Source: Thermoanaerobaculia bacterium
GTDB lineage: Bacteria; Acidobacteriota; Thermoanaerobaculia; Multivoradales; JAHEKO01
Direction: 5' to 3'
Assembly: GCA_947259195.1 (NCBI GenBank)
Contig: CAMYLC010000008.1
Span: 1 to 52,693 of the forward strand
Length of the DNA stretch: 52,693 nucleotides
Position 1 is the first letter of the stretch. The number at the start of each line of letters is the position of its first letter. The notes under the pieces are model-generated. The model saw only the letters and a list, made by a program, of their open reading frames with translations, had not been told where the DNA came from and did no database searches. The position numbers were made by a program, and so were the translations under genes. Of this stretch, positions 24,496 through 33,760 are shown in pieces.

Positions 24496-25108
24496 AGTGC
24501 ACCTCGTGAATGAACTGCCGCATCATCTCTGGGTCCTTGACGCCGGGCCGCGATTCTATTCCTGAACTGACGTCTACGATATCAGCGCCACTCCTGCCGA
24601 TGGCTTGAAGGACATTGCCGGGGCGTAGGCCACCAGCAACGATTACCGGCTTTTCATGGCCTAGACCCGCCACTCTTTCATAGGGCCAGGCGACTCCCGA
24701 TCCACCCAACAGCGTCGGGTGGTCGCAGTCGAAGAGGTACCCCCACACGTCGGGATACTCGTGGAGAACGGATACGTCGAAGTTCAAGCCCAATCGCAGT
24801 ACCTTGATTGCCCTGTCTCCAAACCCGCCGACCAGGCCAGGTCCCTCATCACCGTGAAACTGCAGGAGATCGAGTCCCACCTGACTCTCGATCTCGCGCA
24901 CCTGGCCGACTGGCTGGTTGACGAAGACACCCACCACCTTCGCCTGTCCCCGGACCTCCTCGGCGATCTGGTGCGCCACCTCCACGCTCAGGGATCGCGG
25001 GCTACCGGACCAGAAATTCAAGCCCACAAAGGCGGCTCCCAGCTCGGCAGCTTTCACCGCATCCTGTGTGCGCGTAATCCCGCAAATCTTGATTCGCGTC
25101 CGAGCCAT
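24479..25108 (-). CDS. trpF: Phosphoribosylanthranilate isomerase
   Basis: A 209-aa TIM-barrel enzyme of the tryptophan pathway. The general-base cysteine is in [13 protein letters not shown], followed by [28 protein letters not shown], the catalytic aspartate in [24 protein letters not shown] and [22 protein letters not shown] lies just before the ATG. It is placed between trpC and trpB and overlaps the latter by 17 bases. Confidence 0.95.
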   Translation of the reverse strand: MARTRIKICGITRTQDAVKAAELGAAFVGLNFWSGSPRSLSVEVAHQIAEEVRGQAKVVGVFVNQPVGQVREIESQVGLDLLQFHGDEGPGLVGGFGDRAIKVLRLGLNFDVSVLHEYPDVWGYLFDCDHPTLLGGSGVAWPYERVAGLGHEKPVIVAGGLRPGNVLQAIGRSGADIVDVSSGIESRPGVKDPEMMRQFIHEVHYAEEE

Positions 25109-25126
25109 GACTCACCTCGGGGCTCT

Positions 25127-25918
25127 TCAGAGCCCACCCAACAATTCTCTCAGCTTTGCACCCGGGTCGTCGGCCAGCAGGAGCGTTTCACCGACCAGGA
25201 AGGCATCGAACCCCGCCGTTGCCAGTCGGCCCATGTCTCCGGCGGTGGCAATACCGCTTTCGGACACCTTCAGGGCACCTACCGGCAGACTGGGCACCAG
25301 CGCCATCGAGTGATCCAGGTCGACCTCGAAGGTCTCGAGGTTACGATTGTTGACGCCGACGATCTCCCACTCCGACCCCGAGAGCTTCTCGACATCAGCA
25401 GCGTTGTGGGTCTCGATCAGAGGTACCAGCCCGAGACTTCGGGCGTAGTTCACATATGTGGCCAGCTCGGTGACGGAGAACAGGTCCGCTATCAGGAGCA
25501 CCGCGTCTGCTCCAGCCTGCCGAGCCCAATCCAACTGCACGGGGTGTACGACGAAGTCCTTGGCGATTGCCGGCAGGCCACTCTGGTGACGACACTCTGT
25601 CAACAGCTCATAGCTGCCGAAGAAGAAGTCGGGCTCAACCACGACTGACAACGCAGCAGCTCCCTGTTGCGCATAGATCCGAGCCTGCTCCAGTGGATCG
25701 ATCCGACCCTGCAAAGAACCCATAAGGGGCGACCCCATCTTGACCTCGGCGATCAGCGAGCGACCGCGGTGAAGTCGCAAGGAATCCAGGAACCCGTTCT
25801 CCACCAGGCCTAGGCCTTCGGTCGGCACCCCGGCAAGTACTCCGCTCCCGAAATCGGCCTCGATCTTCAGCCGGCGGTTCTCGACGATCTGACCCAGAAT
25901 GGCCGCTAGAGGACTCAC
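25127..25918 (-). CDS. trpC: Indole-3-glycerol phosphate synthase
   Basis: A 263-aa TIM-barrel enzyme. It shows LIAEVKMGSPLMG (catalytic Lys), LPAIAKDFVVHPVQL (second Lys), LIETHNAADVEK, IVGVNNRNLETFEVDL and VSESGIATAGD. The first motif differs from the common KRASPSKG, but the lysine, serine and proline are kept. Start overlaps the trpD stop (ATGA). Confidence 0.94.
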   Translation of the reverse strand: MSPLAAILGQIVENRRLKIEADFGSGVLAGVPTEGLGLVENGFLDSLRLHRGRSLIAEVKMGSPLMGSLQGRIDPLEQARIYAQQGAAALSVVVEPDFFFGSYELLTECRHQSGLPAIAKDFVVHPVQLDWARQAGADAVLLIADLFSVTELATYVNYARSLGLVPLIETHNAADVEKLSGSEWEIVGVNNRNLETFEVDLDHSMALVPSLPVGALKVSESGIATAGDMGRLATAGFDAFLVGETLLLADDPGAKLRELLGGL

Positions 25919-26961
25919 GTCCGATCATCCCCCATTCGGGTCGAGAACTCGCGTAGCTCTTCGAGCTTCGTCAGCCCTTCACCTCGGGTCAGAGTGTCTC
26001 TCGCCCTCTCCAGTCCCTCTCGGAGGTCTCCGACCTGCCCCCCTACGTAGAGAGCCGCTGCCGCGTTCAGGGCGGTGATGTCGGCAAGAGGACCTGGCTC
26101 GCCTTGCAGCACGGCTCGCATCATCTTCGCGTTGGATTCCGCGTCACCGCCGGCAAGAGTCGACATCTCGATTCGGGCCAGCCCCAGAGACTCGGGGGTC
26201 AACCGGAACGTCTCGACCTTCGGGCCCTTCACCTCGGCGACCAGGGTAGCGGCTGTGGTCGTCAGCTCATCCAGGCCGTCCTCACCGTGCACGACCAGGG
26301 CGTGGTCGCACCCGAGACTGGCCAGGACATGGGCCATCCGTGGGACGAGCTCTGCTTCATAGACTCCCAGGACCTGGCGCCGAGCACCGGCTGGATTCGT
26401 CAGGGGGCCGAGCAAATTGAAGATCGTCCGAATGCCCAGGCTGCGACGCACTGGCATCACCTCCCGCATGGCTGGATGAAAGCCGGGAGCGAAAAGAAAT
26501 GCCAGACCAATCTCGTCGAGGGCCCGACCGGCCTGCACAGGGCTCATCTCGATCTCGACCCCGAGCGCACCGAAGACATCGGCACTACCCGAGCGGCTCG
26601 AGACGGCCCGATTGCCATGCTTGGCGATGGGCACACCAGCGGCTGCGGCTACCAGAGCCGCGGCGGTCGAAATGTTGAAGGTTCCTTTGCGGTCGCCACC
26701 CGTACCGCATGTGTCCACCAGCCCCTTCCTCTCACATCGCACAGGAACAACTCTGCCGCGCATGGCGATTGCCGCGCCCGCAATCTCTTCGGCGCTCTCA
26801 CCCTTGGCGGCCAGGGCCACCAGAAGCCCTGCCTTCAGGGGATCGTCGAGCTCGCCGTCCATGATCTGACCGAAAAGTCTTGCGGTCTGATCCTGAGTCA
26901 ATCCCTGGTCGGCGAGTATCGTTGCCAGTACGGCGGGAGGCTGCAGCTCGATGTCACTCAT
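25915..26961 (-). CDS. trpD: Anthranilate phosphoribosyltransferase
   Basis: A 348-aa type III phosphoribosyltransferase. The PRPP-binding motif is in VDTCGTGGDRKGTFNIST, the anthranilate and phosphate sites in IAKHGNRAVSSRSGSAD, with LGIRTIFNLLGPLTNPAGA and VVHGEDGLDELTTT downstream. The ATG overlaps the trpG stop by one base. Confidence 0.96.
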   Translation of the reverse strand: MSDIELQPPAVLATILADQGLTQDQTARLFGQIMDGELDDPLKAGLLVALAAKGESAEEIAGAAIAMRGRVVPVRCERKGLVDTCGTGGDRKGTFNISTAAALVAAAAGVPIAKHGNRAVSSRSGSADVFGALGVEIEMSPVQAGRALDEIGLAFLFAPGFHPAMREVMPVRRSLGIRTIFNLLGPLTNPAGARRQVLGVYEAELVPRMAHVLASLGCDHALVVHGEDGLDELTTTAATLVAEVKGPKVETFRLTPESLGLARIEMSTLAGGDAESNAKMMRAVLQGEPGPLADITALNAAAALYVGGQVGDLREGLERARDTLTRGEGLTKLEELREFSTRMGDDRT

Positions 26962-27554
26962 CAGGGGGCTGCCGGGCTTTCATGACTCTCACAAAGGTCC
27001 AGGAAATTGGCCACCAGTCGAGGACCGCTGGTCGTCAAGATGGACTCCGGGTGGAATTGGACTCCCCAGTACGGCCGCCGGCGATGACTCATGCCCATCA
27101 GGGTCTTCTCGTCTGTACTCCAGGCCAGCGGTTGCAACTCGGCGGGCAATCCAGTTTCGACGACCTCCAGGCTGTGATAGCGCATCGCTTCGAACGGATT
27201 GGGCAGCCCAGAGAAAATTCCCCTGTCGAGGTGGTGGATCTGCGAAGTCTTGCCGTGCATCAGCTTTGGTGCCCGCTCCACTCTACCGCCGAAGGCCGCC
27301 CCCAAGACCTGATGTCCGAGACAGACTCCGAGTATCGGCACGGTTGGGCGGAGCTCGATCAATTCGAGGCAGACCCCTGCTTCCTCAGGGCGCCCCGGCC
27401 CCGGCGAAAGAATGATCCCACTTGGGCGCCGGCGCAGCATTTCGGCGGCGCTCTCCGCATCGTTGCGCAGCACCGTCACCTCGATCTCCCGGCTCCATAG
27501 CAGCTGGACCAGGTTGTAGGTGAAGGAGTCGTAGTTGTCGACAACAAGAATCAT
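26961..27554 (-). CDS. trpG: Anthranilate synthase component II (glutamine amidotransferase)
   Basis: A 197-aa class I glutamine amidotransferase giving ammonia to TrpE. Motifs are VVDNYDSFTYNLVQLL, IILSPGPGRPEEAG, the nucleophile GVCLGHQVLG (Cys), MRYHSL and GVQFHPES (His-Glu). Some bacteria use one such subunit for both anthranilate and p-aminobenzoate (PabA); no other copy is in the window. It lies 20 bases after trpE. Confidence 0.94.
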   Translation of the reverse strand: MILVVDNYDSFTYNLVQLLWSREIEVTVLRNDAESAAEMLRRRPSGIILSPGPGRPEEAGVCLELIELRPTVPILGVCLGHQVLGAAFGGRVERAPKLMHGKTSQIHHLDRGIFSGLPNPFEAMRYHSLEVVETGLPAELQPLAWSTDEKTLMGMSHRRRPYWGVQFHPESILTTSGPRLVANFLDLCESHESPAAP

Positions 27555-27574
27555 TCAGTAGCCCGTCCCGGCGC

Positions 27575-29041
27575 TCACTTGGCTCGAAAAGCGGCGGCAA
27601 GCTCTACAGCAGCTCGCATGGCGGCCGCCTTGTTCTCGGTTTCGCGCACCTCGGCTTGCGGATCCGAGTCCGCCACGATGCCAGCCCCAGCGGTGAAGGA
27701 AACCTCGTCTGGACCCACCACCAGAGTGCGAATGGTGATGCAGGTATCCATGTCGCCACTGTAGGAGAAGTAGCCAACGGCGCCGGCGTAGGGGCCACGC
27801 GATTCTGGCTCCAACTCATCGATGATCTCCATGGCTCGAATCTTCGGGGCTCCCGAGACCGTACCGGCAGGGAAACAGGCCATCAGCGCCTCCAGGGGAC
27901 TGCACCCTGCCGTCAATCGCCCTTCCACGTTGGAGACAATATGCATCACGTGACTGTAGCGCTCGACCTCCATGAAGCTGGTGACCTCTACGCTTCCACC
28001 TGCGGAGACGCGGCCGATATCGTTGCGACCGAGATCCACCAGCATGAGGTGCTCGGCGCGCTCTTTGGCATCCGCCAGCAGCTCCTCGGCCAGTCGTCGG
28101 TCTTCCGCCGGCTCGGGCGATCGGTGTCGCGTGCCGGCGATTGGTCGGGTCTCGATTCTGTCGCCGGTCTTGCGGAGCAGCATCTCCGGAGAGGCACCGA
28201 CGATAGAAACCTCCGGAGCCTCGAGCAGAACCATGTAGGGACTCGGATTGACCATGCGCAGCGAGCGGTAGAGAGCCAGAGGCTCGGCGACCCGCACCAT
28301 ACTCCATCTCCTGGCCAGAACGACCTGGAATATGTCGCCTTGCTCGATCAGCTCCTTGGCCAGCGCGACGCAGTCTCGGAACTGTGCTGCACCCATGGAT
28401 GGCGTCGCCTCGAGCGAGACACCGGTGCTCGTCGGCACTTCGACAGCGGTTCCCTGGCCAGGAGTCGTCAGTACCTCGGAGAGCACGTCGAGCTGCCACA
28501 AGGCGTCCTCGCGGCTCACCTGGCCATCGACCTCGTTGGAGACCGCCACCACCCGCTGTCGAACATGATCGAAAACGACGACGGAATCGAACCTGGCCAA
28601 GAGCGCCACGGGAAGCCCCATCTTGTCCGGGGGCCTCGCTGGCAAATTCTCGCTCTGTCGAATCAGATCGTAGCCAAAGTAGCCGACAAAACCACCCGAG
28701 AATGGGAAAGGCGGCTTCGCGGAGGTGAATCGGCTGATCTCGTGCGACAGGGCATCGAGGGGAGGTCCTTCGATCTGCCGCCGGTCGCCTCCCTCCTCGA
28801 CCTCCAGCCTATCTTCCATCAGCCGATATACCGCTTTCGGCCCGGCGCCCAGAAAACTGTACCGGGAGATCACTTCACCGCCCGTGACGCTCTCCAACAT
28901 GAAACGGGTCGGCGACAAAGCGGACAGCCGCCGATAGACCTCCAACGGCGTCAGGCTATCGGCCAGGAACTCCCTTAGATGAGGTCTGACTGACTCACGA
29001 TCGGCCTGGCTGGAGCTCATGGCGCAGCTCACTGCACTCAA
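27575..29041 (-). CDS. trpE: Anthranilate synthase component I
   Basis: A 488-aa chorismate-utilising enzyme. The N-terminal part has RFMLESVTGGEVISRYSFLG, where L-E-S is the tryptophan feedback-binding element, then GGFVGYFGYDLIR. The chorismate-binding domain (about 215-480) has GDIFQVVLARRW, ETRPIAGTRHR, DLGRNDIGRVSAGGSVEV, YSHVMHIVSNVEG and CFPAGTVSGAPKIRAMEII. The start is the TTG at 29041 overlapping the preceding stop (TTGA); an in-frame ATG at 29020 is an alternative. Feedback residues are present, so allosteric inhibition is expected. No leader peptide or attenuator was seen, and the gene is internal to a long operon. Confidence 0.95.
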   Translation of the reverse strand: MSAVSCAMSSSQADRESVRPHLREFLADSLTPLEVYRRLSALSPTRFMLESVTGGEVISRYSFLGAGPKAVYRLMEDRLEVEEGGDRRQIEGPPLDALSHEISRFTSAKPPFPFSGGFVGYFGYDLIRQSENLPARPPDKMGLPVALLARFDSVVVFDHVRQRVVAVSNEVDGQVSREDALWQLDVLSEVLTTPGQGTAVEVPTSTGVSLEATPSMGAAQFRDCVALAKELIEQGDIFQVVLARRWSMVRVAEPLALYRSLRMVNPSPYMVLLEAPEVSIVGASPEMLLRKTGDRIETRPIAGTRHRSPEPAEDRRLAEELLADAKERAEHLMLVDLGRNDIGRVSAGGSVEVTSFMEVERYSHVMHIVSNVEGRLTAGCSPLEALMACFPAGTVSGAPKIRAMEIIDELEPESRGPYAGAVGYFSYSGDMDTCITIRTLVVGPDEVSFTAGAGIVADSDPQAEVRETENKAAAMRAAVELAAAFRAK

Positions 29042-29448
29042 GCGTTGGCCTCGAGACCGAGAAGCTCTCGACTCTCTGCTTCGGGCATTTCGTGTTCCGT
29101 CATGAGCCTGAACTGAGGAATCGCCTGGTAGAGCAGCACCTCCCTACCATCGATCGCGGTTCGTCCCGATTCACGGGTCGTCCGCACAAGCCGCGTCGGG
29201 TCAGACCGAAGGTACACCAGATCGACTACGATCGCATCCGATTTGAGCCGGTTGGGTTCGATTGGCAGGTCGTCGTCCTCATGTCTGCCCAGCGGGGTGG
29301 CGTTCACCAGGCAGTCGAAGAGTCCGGGGTCGAATTGATCGAGCGCACAGAAAGGCAGGTGCAGATCGGCAGCGGCCTTGCGGCCTCTCTCCGAGCCTCG
29401 ATTGACCAGCGTCACGGACGCTCCTTCCGCCCTCAATGCGGCGACCAC
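29038..29448 (-). pseudogene. aroE: C-terminal fragment of shikimate dehydrogenase (out of frame)
   Basis: In a different frame from the AroD-AroE ORF this stretch reads VVAALRAEGASVTLVNRGSE, DCLVNATPLGRH, VVDLVYLRSDPTRLVR and LLYQAIPQFRLMTEHEMPE, the C-terminal half of the NADP domain of shikimate dehydrogenase. The preceding segment with NTDG (catalytic Asp) and GAGGAAR (NADP loop), about 50 residues, is missing from both frames. So this is a genuine deletion plus frameshift in the sequence given, or an assembly error. The stop overlaps the trpE start. Confidence 0.82.
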
Positions 29449-30367
29449 TCCACTCCGCCAGTGGGCTGACGGCGCCTCCGACCGCCACCGCGATGCGCTT
29501 GAATGGCGACGTAACGCTCAGCCCCTCGAGCTCGAATCCCAATTCCTCGAGAGTGCCGCTTTCCACGACCTCCAGCCAGAAGTCTCCAAACGCCTCGACA
29601 TGAAACGGCAGGTAGAGACCATCGATGCCGAGTTGACGGTAAGCGTGGTTGTGGATTCTGGGAGACAGACTCCTCCCCACATCGGTGCCGACGATGCCGA
29701 AGAGGCGGCCAACCTCTGGCAAACCCGGCAGACCGTAGTCGGCGATCAGCTGCTCGATGCTCGGCTGCCCCGGGGCCGCGGGCTTTTCGGACGTGGAACC
29801 GAACACTACCGGTGCCCCCAGGCGGGGGGCGATCAGTCGAGTCCAAGTGCCGATCGCACCCGCCGCAAAGGCGATGACATCGTCGCGCCCGAGCGAATGG
29901 AGGAGTGCCAGGACAGCCACCTCCTGTCCTGGCTGGCTGGCCTCGGGGATCAGCTTGTAGTACCTGGCCTCTGCTTCGCGCTGTCTGGCGAAGACAGTCT
30001 GTAGCTCGCCGAGAGACTTGGGACCACCGTGCCATGAGATGACTCGACAAGAAGGCGGCAATGCCGCCAGAACGTCCGGGTCCAGGTCGCGGTCAACCTC
30101 GAGGTCTACGAGATCGAAGTGAGTGGCAGCTCGAATCAGGCGCTGGTGTCGCCGATCCAGCGAGGCGTCGGAACGCCCTCCCTCCACTCGACTCCGCAGG
30201 GTGTAGAGCAGCTCACCCCGAAAGTGAGACCGAAGCCATTCGGGCTCGACCTCGCCTGCGAGGTCAGCCCGCAGCTCGAGGATCTTGACGCGCCCGGAGA
30301 GGCGCGCGAGCTCCTCCTCCGTCGGCCTCTCTGTGAGGGTGGCAACAAGAACGGCAGTCGAGCTCAA
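29279..30367 (-). CDS. aroD: Type I 3-dehydroquinate dehydratase fused to truncated shikimate dehydrogenase
   Basis: Residues 1-210 are a complete type I dehydroquinase: LELRADLAGEVEPEWL, TLRSRVEGGR, DLVDLEVDRDLD, VISWHGGPKSL (catalytic His113), YYKLIPEAS (Schiff-base Lys138) and GSTSEKPAAPGQPS. Residues 222-308 are the N-terminal shikimate dehydrogenase domain: GRSLSPRIHNHAYRQL, LYLPFHVEAF and GLSVTSPFK (catalytic Lys290). After SPLAEWSG at about 29444 the frame is lost and the rest of this ORF (residues 309-362) is nonsense. Bifunctional DHQ-SDH proteins are known from plants, Chlamydiae and several bacteria. The dehydratase half may still work; the reductase half cannot. Start is a TTG with GAGGAG eight bases before it, 22 bases past fabF. 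Confidence 0.85.
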   Translation of the reverse strand: MSSTAVLVATLTERPTEEELARLSGRVKILELRADLAGEVEPEWLRSHFRGELLYTLRSRVEGGRSDASLDRRHQRLIRAATHFDLVDLEVDRDLDPDVLAALPPSCRVISWHGGPKSLGELQTVFARQREAEARYYKLIPEASQPGQEVAVLALLHSLGRDDVIAFAAGAIGTWTRLIAPRLGAPVVFGSTSEKPAAPGQPSIEQLIADYGLPGLPEVGRLFGIVGTDVGRSLSPRIHNHAYRQLGIDGLYLPFHVEAFGDFWLEVVESGTLEELGFELEGLSVTSPFKRIAVAVGGAVSPLAEWSGRRIEGGRSVRDAGQSRLGERPQGRCRSAPAFLCARSIRPRTLRLPGERHPAGQT

Positions 30368-30389
30368 GTGCTCAACTCCTCGCCAGGTC

Positions 30390-31643
30390 TCAGTTCGAGA
30401 ACCGTTTCAGGAGCAGTGCTCCGTTGGAGCCACCGAAACCGAAAGAGTTCGTCAGGCCTATCTCGAAATCCGTCGGCCTGGCCTTTCTAGGAACGAAGTC
30501 CAGGTCACAGTCTTCGCTCGGCTGCTCCAGATTGATGGTGGGGGGCAGGACTTGATGGTGGAGGGCCAGTGCCAGAACGCCGGTCTCCAAACCACCAGCA
30601 GCACCGAGGAGATGGCCCGTGCAAGACTTGGTCGAAGAGACAGCCAGCCGGTAGGCATGGGCGCCGAAAACCTCCTTGATCGCCTGCACCTCGGCCGAAT
30701 CTCCCAGTTCTGTCGAAGTACCGTGAGCGTTGATGTAGCCGACCTGCGACGCCTCCAGGTCCGCATCCTCCAGAACAGCCCGCATCACGTCGGCGGCACC
30801 GATGCCCTCGGGCTGTGGTGCCGAGATGTGGTACGCATCGCCGCTCATGCCGTAGCCAACGATCTCGGCATAGATCGGTGCTTGTCTCGCCACAGCCCCA
30901 GACAACTCCTCCAAAATCACGATACCGGCGCCCTCTCCAATGACGAAACCATCACGGTCTCGATCCCATGGGCGAGAGGCAAGCTCTGGCTCGTCATTGC
31001 GCGTCGAGAGGGCCCGCATGGCGCAGAAACCCGCCACGCTGAGTGGCGTCACGACACCTTCGGTACCACCGGCGATCATGGCGTCGGCATGACCGTATTG
31101 GATCTGCCTGTAGGCATCGCCGATTGCGTGCAGCCCCGAGGTGCACGCGGTGCAGGGCGCGGAGTTGGGGCCACGTGCCCCATACCGGATGGAGACCTGG
31201 CCTGCTGCCATGTTGACGATCAGTCCGGGGATGAAGAACGGCGAGACGCGACTCGGGCCTTTCTCGACGAGCTTTTCATGAGTCCGCTCGATCAGAGGCA
31301 GACCGCCGATCCCGGAACCGATGATGACCCCGACCCGACTGCCGGCTGCCTCGTCGATCTGCAGCCCGGAGTCATCCATGGCGCCCTCGGCCGCTGCCAG
31401 GGCCAACTGGATGAATCGGTCGCTCTTCTTCAGCTCCTTCTTGTCGATGTACTTCAGGGGATCGAAGTCCGGCACTTCGCCGGCGATACGACTCGGGTAT
31501 TCGGTGGCGTCGAATCGAGTTATGGGACCGACTCCACTGCGACCCTCGAGGAGGCCCTGCCAGGTGAGAGACGTGCCATCTCCGAGCGGCGAGACGAGCC
31601 CCACCCCCGTAACGACCACACGGCGGGGAGAGTCAAGTCTCAT
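30390..31643 (-). CDS. fabF: Beta-ketoacyl-ACP synthase II
   Basis: A 417-aa thiolase-fold condensing enzyme for fatty-acid elongation. The Cys-His-His triad is visible: APCTACTSGLHAIG (Cys), NAHGTSTELGD (His) and SSTKSCTGHLLGAAGG (Lys-His), plus NSFGFGGSNG. Where most FabF have KSMTGH this one has KSCTGH. ATG at 31643 is preferred over a TTG six bases earlier. It follows acpP by 57 bases in the order plsX-fabD-fabG-acpP-fabF; fabH, often between plsX and fabD, is absent. Confidence 0.96.
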   Translation of the reverse strand: MRLDSPRRVVVTGVGLVSPLGDGTSLTWQGLLEGRSGVGPITRFDATEYPSRIAGEVPDFDPLKYIDKKELKKSDRFIQLALAAAEGAMDDSGLQIDEAAGSRVGVIIGSGIGGLPLIERTHEKLVEKGPSRVSPFFIPGLIVNMAAGQVSIRYGARGPNSAPCTACTSGLHAIGDAYRQIQYGHADAMIAGGTEGVVTPLSVAGFCAMRALSTRNDEPELASRPWDRDRDGFVIGEGAGIVILEELSGAVARQAPIYAEIVGYGMSGDAYHISAPQPEGIGAADVMRAVLEDADLEASQVGYINAHGTSTELGDSAEVQAIKEVFGAHAYRLAVSSTKSCTGHLLGAAGGLETGVLALALHHQVLPPTINLEQPSEDCDLDFVPRKARPTDFEIGLTNSFGFGGSNGALLLKRFSN

Positions 31644-31700
31644 CGGCAACCCACAGCCAGCTAATTCTTCTCAGCGGAACTCCGGTTATCTCGAGATCTA

Positions 31701-31934
31701 TCAGCCCTGATTCTGCTCGATGTAGCTGACGGCTTCTTTGACTCGGCCGATCTTCTCGGCGTCCTCGTCGGGGATCTCGATGCCAAACTCCTCTTCGAAT
31801 GCCATGACCAGCTCGACGATGTCAAGGGAATCGGCGCCCAGATCCTCCGTGAAGCTGGCTTCGGCGGTTACCTCGTCAGCATCCACACCCAACTGCTCCA
31901 CAATAATGCTCTTCACTTTTTCACTTACCGACAT
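31701..31934 (-). CDS. acpP: Acyl carrier protein
   Basis: A 77-aa acidic four-helix protein. The phosphopantetheine-attachment serine is in [20 protein letters not shown], and helix 3 has [21 protein letters not shown] lies eight bases before the ATG, a strong ribosome-binding site that fits the high ACP demand. Confidence 0.97.
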   Translation of the reverse strand: MSVSEKVKSIIVEQLGVDADEVTAEASFTEDLGADSLDIVELVMAFEEEFGIEIPDEDAEKIGRVKEAVSYIEQNQG

Positions 31935-31991
31935 GGTTCAAACTCTCCTGTGCAAAGTTCGGGTTCGTGCGATTCTAAGAGATTCTTCGCC

Positions 31992-32741
31992 TCAGATATA
32001 TAGGCCGCCCGATACGTTGAGCACGTGACCGGTGACATAGCCCGCTTCTTCGCTGACCAGATAGAGCACCGCCCAGGCGACATCGTCGACGGCCCCCAGC
32101 CTCTTCAGAGGAATCAGCTCGACCAATTCCTGGCGGTGCTTTTCGGGAATCCCGTCCGTCATGGCCGTCTCGATGAAGCCCGGAGCGACGACGTTGACCG
32201 TCACATTCCGACTGGCCAACTCACGCGCCAACGACTTGCTGAACCCGACGAGACCCGCCTTGGCAGCCGCATAGTTGGCCTGGCCGGCATTGCCCATGAG
32301 CCCGACGACGGACGAGATGGAGATGATTCGCCCCCAGCGTCGCCGCATCATGCCGCGACTCACCGCCCGAGCTGTGGCGAATGCACCCGTCAGGTTGACC
32401 CGCAGGACATCCTCCCAGGCCTGCAGACTCATTCGTGCCAGCAGGCCGTCATCGGTAATCCCGGCGTTGTTGACCAGGATATCCACTTGGGAAAAAGGTT
32501 CCGGCAAGGCTCCGAGTGCTGCGGCCACGGTGTCGGGCGCAGCGAGGTCGAGCTCCAGGGGATGAACTTCCACGCCCTTTCCAGCAAGCTCGAGCGACAG
32601 CGACTCGAGCTTGTCGACGCTGCGGGCTGCCGCGATGACCTTCGCACCCTGTGTCCCAAGCAGTCTCACGATGCCCTCGCCTATGCCCTGTGAGGCTCCG
32701 GTCACGAGGGCCGTCCGGCCCTTCAATTGCATTGTTTTCAT
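31992..32741 (-). CDS. fabG: 3-oxoacyl-ACP reductase
   Basis: A 249-aa short-chain dehydrogenase. NADPH loop ALVTGASQGIGEGIVRLL, NNAGITDDGLLARM, the catalytic Ser in IISISSVVGLMGNAGQANYA and the YAAAKAGLVGFSKSLA Tyr-x3-Lys, then VNVVAPGFIETAMTDGIPE. It reduces beta-ketoacyl-ACP in fatty-acid elongation. Its ATG overlaps the fabD stop (ATGA). Confidence 0.96.
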   Translation of the reverse strand: MKTMQLKGRTALVTGASQGIGEGIVRLLGTQGAKVIAAARSVDKLESLSLELAGKGVEVHPLELDLAAPDTVAAALGALPEPFSQVDILVNNAGITDDGLLARMSLQAWEDVLRVNLTGAFATARAVSRGMMRRRWGRIISISSVVGLMGNAGQANYAAAKAGLVGFSKSLARELASRNVTVNVVAPGFIETAMTDGIPEKHRQELVELIPLKRLGAVDDVAWAVLYLVSEEAGYVTGHVLNVSGGLYI

Positions 32742-33697
32742 GCTCTTTCACCAAGTATTTCGAGGAGCTTCTCGGTTCCAGAAGCCCGATCGAGACTGAC
32801 AGTCTTAGTCGTTGGAGCGATGCGGCGAATCAGGCCCGTCAAGACGGTTCCAGGGCCAACCTCGACGAACAGATCGATCTTACCCTGCTCCGCCATCCAG
32901 TTGATCGACTCCACCCAGCGCACCGGTCCGTCCACCTGGCGCTTGAGCGCGTCGCGCGCAGCTGCTCCACTCGAAACCGGAACAGCATCGATGTTGCACA
33001 CCACGGGAACCCTCGAGTCCTGGAACTCCACGGCATCGAGGCGTGGCTCCAAGCCTTCCCTTGCCGGTCGCATCAGAGGCGAGTGAAACGGTGCCGAGAC
33101 CGGCAGTATCATGGCGCGCCGGGCGCCGCGCTCTTTGGCCAACCGAGTCGCCCTTTCTACCGCCAGTCGATCTCCAGCCAGCACAGTTTGCGTCGGGGCG
33201 TTGAAGTTGGCGACGGTGCAGACATCGTCACCCGCGGCCTCGTCAGCGATCTTAGCCACTGCCTCTGCCTCCAGGCCGAGAACTGCGGCCATGGCCCCTC
33301 GCCCGACAGGAACCGCCTTTTGCATCAGCTCACCCCGACGACGGACAACCAGCAGAGCTTCCTCGAAGGTCATACTGCCAGCGGCGACATGGGCCGAATA
33401 CTCCCCCAGACTATGACCGGCCATCAGCACCGGCTCGATAGGGAGACCCGAAATCGCTTCCAGAATCGCCACGGATGTCGTCAGGATCGCCGGCTGCGTG
33501 TTGGCCGTCAACTGCAGTTCCTCGGCCGGACCCGCTTGGCAAAGCTGCTTGAGCGGCATGTCGAGAGCCCGATCGGCTCGATCGAATACCTGCTCGACTT
33601 GCGGATGAGCCTCGATCCAGGCACTGCCCATACCGACGGACTGAGAGCCTTGGCCAGGAAAGACGAAAGCGACTCTCATGGCTGGATTTTCGGTCAT
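32738..33697 (-). CDS. fabD: Malonyl-CoA:ACP transacylase
   Basis: A 319-aa acyltransferase. FVFPGQGSQSVGMG, the nucleophile elbow LMAGHSLGEYSAHVA (Ser) and VSAPFHSPLMRPA (His) are present, with VEVGPGTVLTGLIRR near the end. The start is uncertain: ATG at 33697 or 33679 precede the conserved MRVAFVFPGQG core, and a TTG at 33754 would extend it further. It loads malonyl groups on ACP for the neighbouring condensing enzyme. Confidence 0.95.
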   Translation of the reverse strand: MTENPAMRVAFVFPGQGSQSVGMGSAWIEAHPQVEQVFDRADRALDMPLKQLCQAGPAEELQLTANTQPAILTTSVAILEAISGLPIEPVLMAGHSLGEYSAHVAAGSMTFEEALLVVRRRGELMQKAVPVGRGAMAAVLGLEAEAVAKIADEAAGDDVCTVANFNAPTQTVLAGDRLAVERATRLAKERGARRAMILPVSAPFHSPLMRPAREGLEPRLDAVEFQDSRVPVVCNIDAVPVSSGAAARDALKRQVDGPVRWVESINWMAEQGKIDLFVEVGPGTVLTGLIRRIAPTTKTVSLDRASGTEKLLEILGERA

Positions 33698-33760
33698 GGC
33701 ATCGGTCTCGACCCTGGCGCCTTTCGTGCTCGATCCCACCCGGCCGATCGACAAACGGAG

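Noticed and set aside
23389..24513. 374-codon plus-strand open frame opposite trpB
   Set aside because: Antisense shadow of a gene with certain identity.
27656..28978. Long plus-strand open frame opposite trpE
   Set aside because: Shadow of trpE; no family motif and rich in His/Gln/Arg as expected from antisense GC-rich DNA.
30285..31664. 459-codon plus-strand open frame opposite fabF
   Set aside because: fabF has all catalytic residues on the other strand; the antisense product has no domain signature.
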